From Oscillospiraceae bacterium (GTDB lineage: Bacteria; Bacillota; Clostridia; Oscillospirales; Ruminococcaceae), in contig WRIP01000079.1 in NCBI GenBank assembly GCA_009782665.1, positions 1 to 6,378 of the forward strand: a DNA stretch of 6,378 bases, written 5' to 3'. The first letter of the stretch is position 1. Every line of letters begins with the position of its first letter. Both the position numbers and the translations under genes were made by a program. The notes under the pieces were generated by a model. It saw nothing but the letters and a program-made list of their open reading frames with translations. It was not told where the DNA came from and ran no database searches. This document shows, in pieces, positions 5,373 to 6,378 of this stretch.

Positions 5373-6378
5373 TCAGTTTACACAAGCCAAAATGTCAGCC
5401 AGAGCCATAATCGAGGATGCTCTGGCATTATGTATATCGAAGGGAAGTCTCTTAGGGGAAGCGGCAGTAACATATACCATCGAGGTACCAAAGGACTCGG
5501 ATAAAGGGGATCTGGCATGTAATGTTGCACTGGTCGGAGCCAAACAATTCCGAGAGGCTCCGGCGAAAATTTCCGAGATATTGACAGAGGCAATAGGGGA
5601 GTTCCCAGAAGACAGCATATTCCAAAAGATAGAGATAGCTGGTCCCGGTTTCATTAATTTCTTTTTCAGCAGTAATTATTATGAAAACGCACTGAGCGGT
5701 ATTATTACTGCCGGCTCAGATTATGGAAAAACCGCCGGCAAGGGTGCGAAATATATGGTGGAATATGTCTCTGCTAATCCGACCGGTCCCATGCATCTGG
5801 GTAATGCACGGGGAGGAGCACTCGGTGACTGTTTAGCAGGTATTCTCGAGATGGCAGGGTACGACATATTCCGAGAGTTCTATGTCAACGATGCAGGTGG
5901 TCAAATCGAGAAGTTTGCCGTATCCTTAGAATCTCGTTATCTGCAGATATATGATAGCAGTATCGAGTTCCCGGAAGGTGGGTATCTAGGTCAGGACATA
6001 ATCGACCGAGCTGAAGAGTTCGCCGAGATACATGGATCGACATATATTGGCAGCCCTTCAAATGAACGCAAAGAGGCGTTAGTAAACTATGCTTTACCGG
6101 TTAATATCGAGAATATGAAGAATGATCTGATGCGTTACCGCATTGAATACCAACTATGGTTTTATGAGAGCACACTTCATATCAATAACACGATTGAAAA
6201 GGTAATGGATATACTCAAAAACAGAGATCTCATATATACCATGGATGGTGCAGTATGGTACAAAGCAACCGAATACGGTGGTGAGAAAGACGAAGTAATG
6301 GTCCGAAGCAACGGATATTATACATACTTTGCGGTAGACGTTGCTTATCATTACAATAAGTTTGTCGAAAGAGGATTC
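5365..6378 (+). CDS. argS: Arginyl-tRNA synthetase, N-terminal 338 residues (3' end outside window)
   Basis: ArgS charges tRNA-Arg with arginine, using ATP, in the cytoplasm. The 338 codons seen are about 60 per cent of the usual 550-580. Residues about 8-105 are the Arg-tRNA-synthetase N-terminal domain, with DKGDLACNVA (46-55) and GPGFINFFF (93-101). The class I catalytic domain follows, with VEYVSANPTGPMHLGNARGG (132-151), REFYVNDAGGQIEKFA (170-185), DGAVWYKATEYGGEKDEVM (294-312) and YTYFAVDVAYHYNKF (319-333). The HIGH signature reads HLGN (144-147), so its last His is Asn; clostridial ArgS proteins commonly have a GNARGG form as I recall it. The start at ATG 5365 is preceded by AAGGA (5349-5353) and overlaps the DUF1934 stop by eight bases. 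A second in-frame ATG at 5392 is less likely because it would trim the first helix. The frame stays open to the window edge and ends on a whole codon. Confidence 0.96.
   Translation, partial: MFDQFTQAKMSARAIIEDALALCISKGSLLGEAAVTYTIEVPKDSDKGDLACNVALVGAKQFREAPAKISEILTEAIGEFPEDSIFQKIEIAGPGFINFFFSSNYYENALSGIITAGSDYGKTAGKGAKYMVEYVSANPTGPMHLGNARGGALGDCLAGILEMAGYDIFREFYVNDAGGQIEKFAVSLESRYLQIYDSSIEFPEGGYLGQDIIDRAEEFAEIHGSTYIGSPSNERKEALVNYALPVNIENMKNDLMRYRIEYQLWFYESTLHINNTIEKVMDILKNRDLIYTMDGAVWYKATEYGGEKDEVMVRSNGYYTYFAVDVAYHYNKFVERGF

Noticed and set aside
5581..5609. TTGACA inside argS as a possible promoter
   Set aside because: No -10-like hexamer is found at the proper spacing (the bases there are GTTCCC), and it lies in the middle of a conserved coding domain.
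5373..5654. Open frame of 93 codons on the - strand at the start of argS
   Set aside because: It is fully antisense to the conserved ArgS N-terminal domain, and the sense frame explains the sequence.
5710..5739. Two GCCGGC palindromes (5710-5715 and 5734-5739) that could form a hairpin
   Set aside because: They lie inside argS, encode Ala-Gly in different surroundings, and have no T-run after them, so they look like coding coincidence.

Overview
This window is a gene-dense bacterial segment with seven coding regions, all on the + strand. Two are cut by the window edges. The largest gap between genes is 107 bases, so no stretch over 300 bases lacks a gene. I see no tRNA, rRNA, CRISPR array, insertion sequence or origin.

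Organism (inference): most likely a Clostridia-class Firmicute, possibly near the Oscillospirales. The reasons are the DUF1934 (YwiB-type) gene directly upstream of argS, the compact ddl-murI-DUF1934-argS order, AGGAG-type ribosome binding sites, and the clostridial look of the ArgS and MurI active-site variants. No single gene proves this placement.

Left part (1-1754): the 3' end of a LegC-family PLP-dependent sugar aminotransferase, followed 14 bases later by a PtmE-type nucleotidyltransferase with an N-terminal CBS pair. Together they mark the right end of a nonulosonic (legionaminic-type) acid biosynthesis cluster that continues to the left. Such sugars decorate flagella, capsule or other surface glycans.

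Middle (1790-2920): a membrane-anchored protein I cannot assign by name. It has one N-terminal transmembrane helix, then several degenerate TPR-like units that repeat a 'GYM(D/N)S'-like signature, then a tyrosine-rich, probably beta-rich C-terminal domain. It has no clear Shine-Dalgarno sequence.

Right part (3028-6378): a tightly packed set of ddl (D-Ala-D-Ala ligase), murI (glutamate racemase), a DUF1934 protein and the first 338 codons of argS. The spacings (11-base overlap, 1-base gap, 8-base overlap) imply one translationally coupled operon. A good extended -10 promoter lies just upstream of ddl. Ddl and MurI supply two D-amino-acid precursors of peptidoglycan. ArgS is housekeeping, and the DUF1934 protein is of unknown role.

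Nothing here is clearly a new defence or mobile system. The points most worth a second look are the unassigned TPR membrane protein, the promoter and inverted-repeat junction before ddl, active-site substitutions in MurI and ArgS, and a sharp change in CpG density at the legC/ptmE boundary.
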